A DNA stretch of 37,708 nucleotides from ZC4RG20 sp964518995. GTDB lineage: Bacteria > Pseudomonadota > Gammaproteobacteria > Steroidobacterales > Rariloculaceae. The stretch's first letter is position 1; each line of letters begins with the position of its first letter. The notes under the pieces are model-generated. The model was given only the letters and a program-made list of their open reading frames with translations, had not been told where the DNA came from and ran no database searches. A program made the position numbers and the translations under genes. Location of the stretch: the NCBI GenBank assembly GCA_964518995.1, contig CAZFJU010000008.1:1-37708 (forward strand). The letters run 5' to 3'. Of this stretch, positions 1 through 8,105 are shown in pieces.

Positions 1-1140
1 GCTTCGAGCAGCGGGCTCACCGAGATCGCCGCGCTGCTGATCGAGCGCGGCGCCGACGTCAACGCCATCGAGACATTCAGACACCAGAACGCGCTGATGT
101 GGGCGGCCGGCGAAAATCATCCGGAGATCGTCGACTTGCTGCTCGCCAACGGCGCAGACGCGGACCTCAACCGGCGGGCCGCACATGATGACTGGCCGCG
201 GCAGATGACGTCGGAGCCGCGCGCGCAGTTTCGTTCGACCGGCGGGCTGACCGCCCTCCTATACGCTACGCGCTCGGGCTGCTACCGCTGTGCGGTATCG
301 ATCGTGGAGGCCGGCGCGGATGTCGATCGGCCGAACCCGGACGGCATCACGCCGCTGCTCAACGCGATCGACAACAGGCACTTCGATATCGCGATGTATT
401 TAATCGACCGCGGCGCGAAGGTCGATGTGTGGGACATGCATGGGCGCACGCCGCTCTATATGGCGATCGACATGAATTCGTTTCGCGGCGGCGGCTTTGG
501 CAGTTTCGGCGGCCGCAACGCTGCACCCCCGGCAGATCGCGCCGCGAGCCTCGATACGGGCGCGTTAGACGTCGCGCGCCGTCTGCTCGACATCGGTGTC
601 GACGTCAATCACCAGCTCACCCGCATGCGCCCGAACGGACCCGGTCGCGGCCGCTTCGCGGACTACATGATGCGCGGCGGCACCGGGCCGTTGATGGTCG
701 CCACGCTGAGCCACGATCACGAAGCGATGGCGCTGCTGCTCGAGCATGGCGCCGAGGTCGACTTACCGAACGTATTCCAGATCACGCCGCTGATGGCGGC
801 CGCGGGCATGTCCGGCACCGTCCGGGCAGGCGGCGGCCGGGGCGGGCCCGGTGCGAACATCGAAGCGAACGCGGTCAGGAGTCTCGGCCTGCTGCTCGAC
901 GCCGGTGCGGACATCAACGCTCAGGTCATCGACAGCCACACGAATACAGCGATGCAGGATTCGTACATCCCGGGTGCCGATAACGAGGGCAAGACCGCCC
1001 TGCACGCGGCGGCCGCGAACGGCTGGGCCACGGTGGTCAGTTACTTGCTCGAGCGCGGCGCCGACCCGACGATCGCGGACGCCTACGGCAATACGGCGCT
1101 CGATCTTGCGAGCTCCGATGAGCGAAGCGCGCGCCGGTGA
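1..1140 (+). CDS. Ankyrin-repeat protein (5' end cut by window edge)
   Basis: The frame is open from base 1, so at least 379 residues are present and the true start and any signal peptide lie upstream. The protein is a chain of about eight ankyrin units of about 33 residues, recognised by repeated LLxxGADVN-like helix ends and by TPL or TAL at unit starts (for example GITPLLNAI, GRTPLYMAI, ITPLMAAAG, KTALHAAAA). Two units are interrupted by Gly-rich inserts, one at 480-540 (GGGFGSFGGR) and one at 825-850 (GGGRGGPG). Ankyrin repeats bind proteins; no enzyme domain is visible. The architecture parallels the ankyrin gene at 22865-24652, which closes an operon of DUF1592 and DUF1552 genes, so this copy may end a similar operon lying outside the window. 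It converges with the next gene with 17 nt between stops. Confidence 0.9.
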   Translation, partial: ASSSGLTEIAALLIERGADVNAIETFRHQNALMWAAGENHPEIVDLLLANGADADLNRRAAHDDWPRQMTSEPRAQFRSTGGLTALLYATRSGCYRCAVSIVEAGADVDRPNPDGITPLLNAIDNRHFDIAMYLIDRGAKVDVWDMHGRTPLYMAIDMNSFRGGGFGSFGGRNAAPPADRAASLDTGALDVARRLLDIGVDVNHQLTRMRPNGPGRGRFADYMMRGGTGPLMVATLSHDHEAMALLLEHGAEVDLPNVFQITPLMAAAGMSGTVRAGGGRGGPGANIEANAVRSLGLLLDAGADINAQVIDSHTNTAMQDSYIPGADNEGKTALHAAAANGWATVVSYLLERGADPTIADAYGNTALDLASSDERSARR

Positions 1141-1157
1141 GCGCTGATCTTCCCCGG

Positions 1158-3305
1158 TCAGTTCGGCGGCAACAAGTACCCGTGATTCGTCATGCTCGTC
1201 TCCGGGTATTCGACGCACGGCACGCAATCCGGCCAGTACCGCTCCGGCACTCGGCCTGAGACCGGGTTCCGATAATGGAACCACATCGGCAGAATCGACG
1301 GCCAAGCCAGAGTCGTGCCGGTGCCGCCGCGAAAGCCGGCTTCGCGTTCGCCGAGATCTGTTAATGGAATATCCGGCGGATAATCGCTCGACGTTGCCCC
1401 GCCCCGTCGTTGCAACGAAGCGGGATCGGCAGGTTCTACGCCCGACCAGCCGCCGTGGTAACCCGCCGACTGAAAGTAGTGCTCGTCGATAGCAACACTC
1501 CACAACCGCCAGATCCCGTCCTCGAGGACCGCCTGATCATGATACATGCCCGACCCGAAGCCCATCGCGCGCGTGAGGCTAGACTGCGGCTGGAATAGCC
1601 GCGTGCGGATCGCGGCCGAGCGTCCATCCTCGGCGACGAGAATGACAGGCTGCGTGCGCAGGTGCAGCGGCAAGCTCGTACGCGGCCGCGGTTCGCTGGA
1701 CCGCGCGACCACCCCGCGGCTCTGGTCGCGGGCGGCGATACTTGCACGCGTGACATAGAAGCCGGTGAACGGGATCTGCTTATTGCCCTCGACCGCGAAA
1801 ATTTCGGCAAGAGGTCCGAAATCGAGATCGTCGAGGTAGTCACCGTACGCGGCCGAAACGTTCTCGACCCCGTCCCACGCCTTTGAAACCGCGAGGCGGC
1901 GCTCAGCCTCGGCGATCCGCTCGGCGAGCGGGCCTTCAGGTGCAGGCGCCGCCTCGCCGCCTGGCGCCGGTAACAGGCGCTCCACCCCCACGACCTTCGC
2001 GCCTTCCGGCAACCGAACCGCCTCGCCCGTCACCGGGTTGGGCGCGAAGAATACCGGGATGGCGCCCGCCGTCATGCGGTCTGCCTCCGGCACCGGACGA
2101 TCCGGCGCATGCTGCTCGGACGGCGGCGAATCGACGACCGCGCTGTTCGCCCAGCCCCGGTAGTAGTCCGTTTTCATCAGCGGAAAGATGCGCATCTCGC
2201 GGATGTGCCAGATGCCGCCTTCCTTGACGTAGCGGTTCGTGAACACGGCTAGCGTGAAGAAGGCAGTGCCTTCGTCCGCGTCGCCGAGCATGCCGAGCTC
2301 GATGCCGCGCGAGCGGGCCTCCAGCCCGCTGCGTTCGATGGAGACGATCATGTCCAGCTGCATGTGATCGTTCAGCTCGCCATGCGCGAGACCTGCGGGG
2401 CCGTGCCGCTCGAGCCCGCGCCGAATGCCTTGTGGACCGTCGTAGACGCCGACATCGGCGATCTCGAGGACGCCATCGGCCGTGAAGAGGTCCGTCACGT
2501 CGTCCCACATCTTGCGGTCTATGTAGTAGCCGTACGCATTCTGCAGATTCCGGATTTGATCCTCCTCGTTCATGACCATCACCCGCTGCTCCAGACCGGC
2601 AAGCCGCGCTTCCGGATCCGATACGGCGTCGAGCACCGGTGCGGCGGCAGGCAGCTCGGGCACCGGTATGCCCGTCTCGTCCGTCGTGAAGTGGTACGGC
2701 ACGATCTTCTGGTCGTCGTCGACGTTGCGCCAGCCTGTCTCGTACGGGCCGGCGAGCATCGGGTAGTAGTGCATGCGCGCGAACTTCCAGATGCCGTCCT
2801 CGCGCACGTACTCGTTCTCGTAGATGCCGCCCGCCCATCCGGCGTCGCCGCCGAAGCGGCCGGTCATCGACCACTCCCACCAGCGGCCTTTGGCCGAATC
2901 GCCGTCGGCCGATACGTTGATCAGCGGCCTGAAGACGAGCTGCGTATGGAGGCCTCCCGGCGGCAGCCCGTGGAGCCCGCCGCCAAAGGTCTCGAGGAAG
3001 TAGTCGCCGATGGAGCCTTGCCCGGTGACGCGCTGATCGCCGCGAACGAGCTCGGCGTCCTCGGCGAACAGGGCCGCCATTTCGTCCCAGAGCCCGAACT
3101 GCGAATACTGCGCGTAGGTCTCCTGCAGCCGCTTGACCTGCCGTACCGATTCCGCGCGCTCGATGTTCTGAGCCAGCCGGTCGACGCGGACCACTTCCGC
3201 GGAGGGTTCGGTCTGCGCATGCGCGGGCGCGCCTACTCCAGAGACGGCCAAGAGCACGGCGAACGTGGCCGCGGGCAGAGAGAATGAGCAGTGTCCCCAG
3301 GTCAT
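1158..3305 (-). CDS. Secreted protein with three NTF2/SnoaL-like domains
   Basis: A 715-residue protein with a Sec-type signal (about residues 1-30, ending APAHAQ). The start is supported by AAGGGG just upstream of the ATG. Three NTF2/SnoaL-like units follow one another, at about 45-195, 240-390 and 470-625. Each begins with a helix ending in Y..Y or YAQY (LQETYAQYSQ, LQNAYGYYID, VSAAYGDYLD), continues with a D- or F-rich stretch (WDEMAALFAEDA, WDDVTDLFTADG, FGPLAEIFAVEG), and closes with a G-I-W strand (EDGIWKFARM, EGGIWHIREM, EDGIWRLWSV) and a GW. Linkers after units 2 and 3 share an F-NPV-G element (FFAPNPVTG, YRNPVSG). NTF2-like folds serve as ligand pockets or small enzymes (isomerases, dehydratases, hydrolases); the substrate is unknown. 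It is divergent from the gene at 3398. Confidence 0.85.
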   Translation of the reverse strand: MTWGHCSFSLPAATFAVLLAVSGVGAPAHAQTEPSAEVVRVDRLAQNIERAESVRQVKRLQETYAQYSQFGLWDEMAALFAEDAELVRGDQRVTGQGSIGDYFLETFGGGLHGLPPGGLHTQLVFRPLINVSADGDSAKGRWWEWSMTGRFGGDAGWAGGIYENEYVREDGIWKFARMHYYPMLAGPYETGWRNVDDDQKIVPYHFTTDETGIPVPELPAAAPVLDAVSDPEARLAGLEQRVMVMNEEDQIRNLQNAYGYYIDRKMWDDVTDLFTADGVLEIADVGVYDGPQGIRRGLERHGPAGLAHGELNDHMQLDMIVSIERSGLEARSRGIELGMLGDADEGTAFFTLAVFTNRYVKEGGIWHIREMRIFPLMKTDYYRGWANSAVVDSPPSEQHAPDRPVPEADRMTAGAIPVFFAPNPVTGEAVRLPEGAKVVGVERLLPAPGGEAAPAPEGPLAERIAEAERRLAVSKAWDGVENVSAAYGDYLDDLDFGPLAEIFAVEGNKQIPFTGFYVTRASIAARDQSRGVVARSSEPRPRTSLPLHLRTQPVILVAEDGRSAAIRTRLFQPQSSLTRAMGFGSGMYHDQAVLEDGIWRLWSVAIDEHYFQSAGYHGGWSGVEPADPASLQRRGGATSSDYPPDIPLTDLGEREAGFRGGTGTTLAWPSILPMWFHYRNPVSGRVPERYWPDCVPCVEYPETSMTNHGYLLPPN

Positions 3306-3397
3306 GTCGTCCCCTTAAGACTATCGTCCCTGTCGGAACTATAGCGGTATCCTTGCAGTTGCGTCAGCAATTGATGTTTCAGCTACTCAAAGGAGAA

Positions 3398-4414
3398 ATG
3401 ATGATCGGGTGCGTCCGCTTTTGCTCGCTTGCAGTCACCGCGCTGGCGGCTTTTCCGGCCGCCGCGCATCACAGCCCGGCACAGTTCGATCTCAGTCAGG
3501 ATGTGATTCTCGAGGGCACGATCCGCGAGTTCTCGTGGCGCAACCCGCACGTCTACTTCGAGCTCGAGATTGCCGGAACGAACGGCGAGCCTGTCATTCA
3601 GCGGATCGAGGCCGGAGGCGCATCGAACATGACGGCGCTCGGCTTCGGCGCGGACTCGCTCGCCGTCGGCGAGCGGGTCGCGGTTCAGGTCAAGCCCAAC
3701 AGGCGCGGCGGGAACCTGATCGCACTCGGCTGGCTGCTCACGAAGGCCGACGGCACGGCAATTCCGCTCCATGTCAGAGCGATGCCGCCGACGACTCCAA
3801 GTGCCGTTGCCGCATCGAGCCTGGCCGGCACCTGGGTACCGCAGGCGACGGGCTTCGCGGAGCTCGCACGGGCGGCTCGCGAGTGGCCGCTGACCGAAGC
3901 GGGCCGCGCCGCGGTCGAGGCGACGCGCGAAGCGCGTGATGCATCGCGGTCGGCGTGCGTGCCGTTCGGTCCACCCGCGCTCATGCTGCTGCCGTCAGCT
4001 GTGCTCATCGAGCAAACCGACACCGAAGTCACCTTTCGTCTGGACGTCATGGGCGCCGAGCGCGTCGTCCATCTCGGCGAGAGCGCACATCCGGAACGCC
4101 TCGAGCCGTCGCTGCATGGCCACTCGATCGGGCGGTGGGACGGCGACACCCTGGTCGTCGACACTATCGGCTATGAAGCTCACCCCGATGGCTATTCGTT
4201 CGATCTGCCGTCCAGCGCCTCGAAGCGCCTCGTCGAGCGGTTCACGCTAGCGGCCGACGGCCGGCATCTCGACTACGAGGCCGTCGTCGAAGACTCGGAG
4301 TATCTGGCGGCACCGGTCACTCATCGCGCGCGTTGGGATTACCGCCCTGAGCAGATGCCCTCCAACGTACCGTGCGATGTCGAGGTCTCGGGGCGCTTCA
4401 CTCAAGACGAGTGA
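3398..4414 (+). CDS. Secreted DUF6152 - GRWEGD-domain fusion protein
   Basis: About 338 residues. Two adjacent ATGs (3398, 3401) follow AGGAG at 3391-3395; 3401 has the better spacing. A signal peptide ends at AAA-HHS. The N-terminal part (about 23-115) matches DUF6152: HHS, then a GTI..F.WRNPHVY.E core, then a GERV-V strand. The C-terminal part starts at SLAGTW and contains C-PFGPP (about 187), VEPSLHGHSIGRW and the motif GRWDGDTLVVDT (about 245-256), then LVERFTL and a late cysteine (NVPCD). The same C-terminal motif occurs in four other genes of the window (9647, 16520, 19423, 29266). No catalytic function is known to me. Export to the periplasm is clear; a role in binding or modifying a small substrate is only an inference. 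Confidence 0.85.
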   Translation: MMIGCVRFCSLAVTALAAFPAAAHHSPAQFDLSQDVILEGTIREFSWRNPHVYFELEIAGTNGEPVIQRIEAGGASNMTALGFGADSLAVGERVAVQVKPNRRGGNLIALGWLLTKADGTAIPLHVRAMPPTTPSAVAASSLAGTWVPQATGFAELARAAREWPLTEAGRAAVEATREARDASRSACVPFGPPALMLLPSAVLIEQTDTEVTFRLDVMGAERVVHLGESAHPERLEPSLHGHSIGRWDGDTLVVDTIGYEAHPDGYSFDLPSSASKRLVERFTLAADGRHLDYEAVVEDSEYLAAPVTHRARWDYRPEQMPSNVPCDVEVSGRFTQDE

Positions 4415-4463
4415 GCGCCCCGTCCCCAGCATGCCGCTCGAGCCGCGCGGCTGGGCGGGCCGC

Positions 4464-5441
4464 CTACGCCCTTCTGCCGCCGGGCACGAACAGCTTCGCC
4501 GCGGTATCGTAGAAGAGCGCGCTGCGATCGGCCGGCGTAAGACCGGCGGCGGAGTCGAGCGCGTGCTGCACGAACTCCAAGTCATCGACTTCGCTGTTGC
4601 CGATATCGGATCCCCAGATCATATGGTCGGCTCCGAACGTCTCGACGCAATACTCGCAGAACGCCGCCAGCGGGGTCTCGTCCGAGAGCAGCATCTCGAT
4701 GAGGAATGTCGTGTACTTGTAGTTGATGTTGTCGATCTCTGCGAGCGCAAGATGCTCTTCCGTGAAGCCGAAGGTCTCGGGCCTTCGCGAATATGTCGGA
4801 AAACCAATGTGGTCGAGAACAACGGCGACGTTCGTAAATCGCTGCGCCAGCTCGCCGACCCGCGGCAACGCGGCACCCGGCGCGCCGCCAAGCGGCATCA
4901 GCGTAATCGACAGCCCCAGGGTATCGCACGCTTCCCAGGCATCGAGTGCCGCATCGGTAAGATAAGGAAAGTTGCCGGTCGACCTATCCGCGCCGCCCAT
5001 GAACCGCACGCCTGCGATCCCGTTCTCGCGCGCCATGCGCTCGAGCGTCGCCGGAGTCGCCTCGGCCGTTGCATCGAGAATGACGATCGGAATAATGCGC
5101 TCCGGGTGCTGCGCGGAGATATCGAGCAGATAGCTGTTATCGGTGTAATAGGTGCTCGAGTACTGCACGCCGAGACCGCGCTCGATGCCCGCCTGATCCC
5201 AAAACCGAAACACCGCCTCGGGCGTCATCGGGTTCGCCATGGCTTTCGCGATCATACGCTCGGGCCCATAGCGCGCGCTGCGCGCATCGAACGGGTAAGC
5301 TTCCGTATCGTTCGTATAGAAATGGCCATGGCAGTCGAAAATCTTGAGATCCCCGGCCAGCTGCGCGAGGGTTCTCGGCGGCAACGTGCCGACGGCAGCC
5401 GCGGCCAGCGCGGACTTCAACAGCGTGCGTCTTTTCAGCAT
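4464..5441 (-). CDS. Tat-exported amidohydrolase (amidohydrolase_2 / LigI-like)
   Basis: 325 residues from the ATG at 5441, chosen because GGGAGGAT sits just upstream and the protein then opens with a twin-arginine-like signal (KRRTLLKSAL, Ala-rich core, cut near TLAQ). The mature part is a metal-dependent TIM-barrel hydrolase: HxH in DCHGHF (H38, H40), a conserved DHIGFP (about 209) and WGSDIG with the late Asp (about 275). This family holds 2-pyrone-4,6-dicarboxylate hydrolase and decarboxylases of the gamma-resorcylate and ACMSD type. Hydrolysis or decarboxylation of a cyclic or aromatic acid is likely, but the substrate cannot be named. Members are normally cytoplasmic, so the signal is unusual. 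It is divergent from the NmrA-like gene at 5558 and converges with the gene at 3398. Confidence 0.88.
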   Translation of the reverse strand: MLKRRTLLKSALAAAAVGTLPPRTLAQLAGDLKIFDCHGHFYTNDTEAYPFDARSARYGPERMIAKAMANPMTPEAVFRFWDQAGIERGLGVQYSSTYYTDNSYLLDISAQHPERIIPIVILDATAEATPATLERMARENGIAGVRFMGGADRSTGNFPYLTDAALDAWEACDTLGLSITLMPLGGAPGAALPRVGELAQRFTNVAVVLDHIGFPTYSRRPETFGFTEEHLALAEIDNINYKYTTFLIEMLLSDETPLAAFCEYCVETFGADHMIWGSDIGNSEVDDLEFVQHALDSAAGLTPADRSALFYDTAAKLFVPGGRRA

Positions 5442-5557
5442 CGATATCCTCCCAAAATGCATTCTTCGTGATTCGCACCGGGTACGCCACGCGCCCACTC
5501 TCGCAACGCGTGAGACACTCCGGTACTAAAGATTAACTGATTGGAGCAGATACCGTC

Positions 5558-6508
5558 ATGATCGAGGAAGTGAGTCGGACTCGTGTGCATCGTCGTCGAG
5601 TCATCAAGGCGCTGTGTAGTCTCGCCGCCGGCAGCGCTCTGCCGCTTTTCGGTCGCGCGGCCGCGCAAAGCGCCGCGGAGCGCATCATTGTGTCCGGCGC
5701 ATCGGGTCAGCTCGGCGGGCTGGTCGTCACGGAGCTGCTGGCGCGGGCCGTGCCGGCCGAACGGCTGATACTGGTGAGTCGCACGCCGGACGAGCTGCAG
5801 CGCTATGCGGCCCGGGGCGCTTCCGTTCGTTATGGCGACTTCACCGAGCCGGGCTCCCTTGGCGCCGCGTATGCCGGCGGTGCACGCATGCTGCTGATCA
5901 GCATTGGCAACACGGGGCTGCCGAGGCCCGAAGCGCATGCCAATGCGATTCGCGCGGCAGCACAAGTCGGCGTGCAGCATATCGCCTACACCTCGTGGAT
6001 CGGCATCAGCCACGGCGAGACCGGCGGGCTCGCGCCGGATCATGCGGCCACCGAGGAGATACTGCGCGACAGCGGCGCTGCTTGGACGATGCTTCGAAAC
6101 TCTATTTACATGAATGGAGTCGTGGCCGATGCGGCCCGCATGCTCGCCGCCGGGCGCGTCACGGTGCCCGGTAACGCGGATCGCATCGCCTATGTCACCC
6201 GTGAAGATTGCGCGGCCGCGGCCGCCGCGGTGCTGATTGCGGCCGGGCACGAGAACCAAGCCTACGACATCACGGGCCCCGAGGCGGTCGGCCCAGCCGA
6301 AATCGCCGCGGCGGCGAGCGCGGTGGCAGGACGGCCGATCGAGATCGTGGACGCGCCGGCCGCGCCGCCGTCGCCGTTTGCCAGCCCAGGAGGCGGCGTC
6401 GTGAGCGCGGATTTCGAGCAAGTCGTCGGGCGACCGCCGACGAGCGTCCAGCAGCTGCTCGAAGCGAATCGCGAGCAACTGCTCGGCATGGCGGCACCGC
6501 TCGGCTAA
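5558..6508 (+). CDS. NmrA-like NAD(P)-binding SDR protein with N-terminal Tat-like signal
   Basis: 316 residues. A Rossmann GxxGxxG is present as SGASGQLGG (about 46-54), followed by an extended SDR pattern: LVSRTPDEL (cofactor specificity region), DFTEPGSL, LLISIGNTG, an ARGxAYTSWIG-like strand (HIAYTSWIG), WTMLRNSIYMN and YVTREDCAAA. This is the NmrA/QOR2 (quinone oxidoreductase 2) branch, which binds NADP(H) and acts as a redox enzyme or sensor. Residues 11-38 (HRRRVIKAL, then a hydrophobic Ala/Leu stretch ending RAAAQS) resemble a Tat signal, which would place a nucleotide-dependent protein in the periplasm. GGAG at 5543-5546 supports the start. It is divergent from the amidohydrolase and 109 nt upstream of the LigM-like gene. 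Confidence 0.85.
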   Translation: MIEEVSRTRVHRRRVIKALCSLAAGSALPLFGRAAAQSAAERIIVSGASGQLGGLVVTELLARAVPAERLILVSRTPDELQRYAARGASVRYGDFTEPGSLGAAYAGGARMLLISIGNTGLPRPEAHANAIRAAAQVGVQHIAYTSWIGISHGETGGLAPDHAATEEILRDSGAAWTMLRNSIYMNGVVADAARMLAAGRVTVPGNADRIAYVTREDCAAAAAAVLIAAGHENQAYDITGPEAVGPAEIAAAASAVAGRPIEIVDAPAAPPSPFASPGGGVVSADFEQVVGRPPTSVQQLLEANREQLLGMAAPLG

Positions 6509-6617
6509 AGCCGCCCGGCAATCGAACCTCCCGCCGGGACATGCAGTAGAATCGCCGGTGCCGCGACCGCGCAGGGGGCAACGTCGCCGCATCCTGGATC
6601 AATGGAGTGAATGAAGC

Positions 6618-8003
6618 GTGGTGAGAAATCTCGAAGAAGCCATCCAGAAGGCCGGCAGCCCAGTCAAACTGCTATGGGAGTCGAGGACCCCGCCGGCCGT
6701 GGTCCCGCGCGTCGTGCAGGAGTTCTCGAACTGGCGCGACGAGCAACTGGCGTGGCGCCGCACCGCCGTGCTGTTCGATCAGTCACACCACATGGCTGAC
6801 CTGAATATCAAAGGGCCGGACGCGTTACGGCTGATCAGCGACCTCGCCGTGAACAGCGTCGCCAAGTTCCCGGTCGACGTGGCCAAGCAGTTCGTCGCGG
6901 TCAATTACGACGGCTACGTCATCGGCGACAACATTCTCTTTCATCTCGAAGAAGATGAATTCCAGGCAGTCGGTATTCCGCCGTCCATCAACTGGATGCA
7001 CTACCACGCCGCGACCGGCGGCTATGACGTGCGCGTGTGGCGCGACGACAACTCGCTTTACCGCAGCGGCGACCCCGTCCTCTACCGCTACCAGGTTCAG
7101 GGGCCGGGCGCCATGAACGTCATTCGCGAGGCGACCGGGCAGGAGCCGCCGAAGCTGCGGTTCTTCCACATGACCCGCTTGAAAATCGGCGGCAAGGAAG
7201 TCCGCGCGTTGCGTCACGGCATGGCGGGCGAGCCCGGCCTCGAGCTGTGGGGCCCGTGGGAAGACAACGATGCCGTGCACAGCGCATTGCGCGAAGCCGG
7301 CGAGAAGCATGGCATGGTGCAAGTCGGCGGCCGCGCGTACCACACGAATGCGCTGGAGTCGGGCTGGCTACCGCGCCCGCTGCCGGCGATTTACACCGGC
7401 GAGAAGATGAAGCCGTACCGCGAATGGCTGGCCGAGAGCGCGTACGAGACGACCTCACCGCTCGGCGGCAGCTTCCACTCGGAAAACATCGAGGACTACT
7501 ACTTCACGCCCTATGAGCTCGACTACGGCCGCATCGTCAGCTTCGATCACGAGTTCATCGGCCGCGAAGCACTGGAGAAGATGGTCGCCGACGGAACGAC
7601 CGAACGTCGCAAGAAGGTCACCTTCGTGTGGAACGGCGACGATACCGCGGCAGCCTACGGCTCCATGTTCCATAAAGGCCCGGGCGCGAAGTTCATCAAT
7701 CTGCCGATGTCGCTCTACGACACGTTCCACGCGGATCGCATCGAGGCCAACGGCAAAATCGTCGGCATTTCGACGTGGACGGGCTATTCGGCGAACGAGC
7801 GCGCGATTCTGTCGCTCGGCACGATCGACGCCGAGCTTGCAGCGCCCGGCACCGAAGTCACTCTGGTCTGGGGCGAGGACAAGCGCTCCGCGAAGGTGCA
7901 GGTCGAAGAGCACGTGCCGGTCAAAATTCGCGCAACGGTGATGCCCGCGCCGTTGGTTGAAACAGCGCGCACGGTTTATCGCTCGGATGCCGGTGTGAAA
8001 TAA
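6618..8003 (+). CDS. LigM/DesA-like tetrahydrofolate-dependent aryl O-demethylase
   Basis: 461 residues from a GTG (6618, or the next GTG at 6621), with GGAG about 10 nt upstream. The whole length follows the GcvT-fold demethylases LigM and DesA (about 470 residues), which move a methyl group from vanillate or syringate to tetrahydrofolate. Landmarks seen: EFSNWR, LFDQSHHM, ALRHGMAG.PGLE.WGP, GGRAYHTN, ESGW.P.PLPAIYTG, GGSF.S.NIEDYY and FIGREAL. By recalled alignment with LigM, the catalytic Tyr247 corresponds to Tyr241 here and His60 to His58, but Arg122 is replaced by Ile120 and Tyr31 by Val29, so the acid recognised may differ from vanillate. It is cytoplasmic, with no signal. It converges with the tannase gene across a strong hairpin. 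Confidence 0.93.
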   Translation: MVRNLEEAIQKAGSPVKLLWESRTPPAVVPRVVQEFSNWRDEQLAWRRTAVLFDQSHHMADLNIKGPDALRLISDLAVNSVAKFPVDVAKQFVAVNYDGYVIGDNILFHLEEDEFQAVGIPPSINWMHYHAATGGYDVRVWRDDNSLYRSGDPVLYRYQVQGPGAMNVIREATGQEPPKLRFFHMTRLKIGGKEVRALRHGMAGEPGLELWGPWEDNDAVHSALREAGEKHGMVQVGGRAYHTNALESGWLPRPLPAIYTGEKMKPYREWLAESAYETTSPLGGSFHSENIEDYYFTPYELDYGRIVSFDHEFIGREALEKMVADGTTERRKKVTFVWNGDDTAAAYGSMFHKGPGAKFINLPMSLYDTFHADRIEANGKIVGISTWTGYSANERAILSLGTIDAELAAPGTEVTLVWGEDKRSAKVQVEEHVPVKIRATVMPAPLVETARTVYRSDAGVK

Positions 8004-8025
8004 CCGCTGCCAAGACCCAGGCGCT

Positions 8026-8066
8026 CCGCCATGATCCGGCAGATCTCCGTCGCCGGAACATGGCGG
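8026..8066. terminator. Long hairpin between convergent genes
   Basis: Bases 8026-8040 and 8052-8066 form a stem of 14 pairs with a single A-A mismatch (CCGCCATG-a-TCCGGC against its complement) around an 11-nt loop. No T-tract follows on either side, so it is a bidirectional terminator or mRNA-stabilising hairpin rather than a classic intrinsic terminator. It lies between the stops of the O-demethylase and the tannase. Confidence 0.55.
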
Positions 8067-8105
8067 GTAACACGCAGCTGCCGAGCGGTGCGGCCATGCT
8101 TCGGT

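Noticed and set aside
3284..3397. Longer N-terminus for the DUF6152 fusion gene
   Set aside because: It would overlap the divergent neighbour; AGGAG just before 3398/3401 and the signal peptide favour the shorter form.
4377..5471. 364-codon frame on the plus strand
   Set aside because: Antisense to the amidohydrolase; Arg-rich, no motif.
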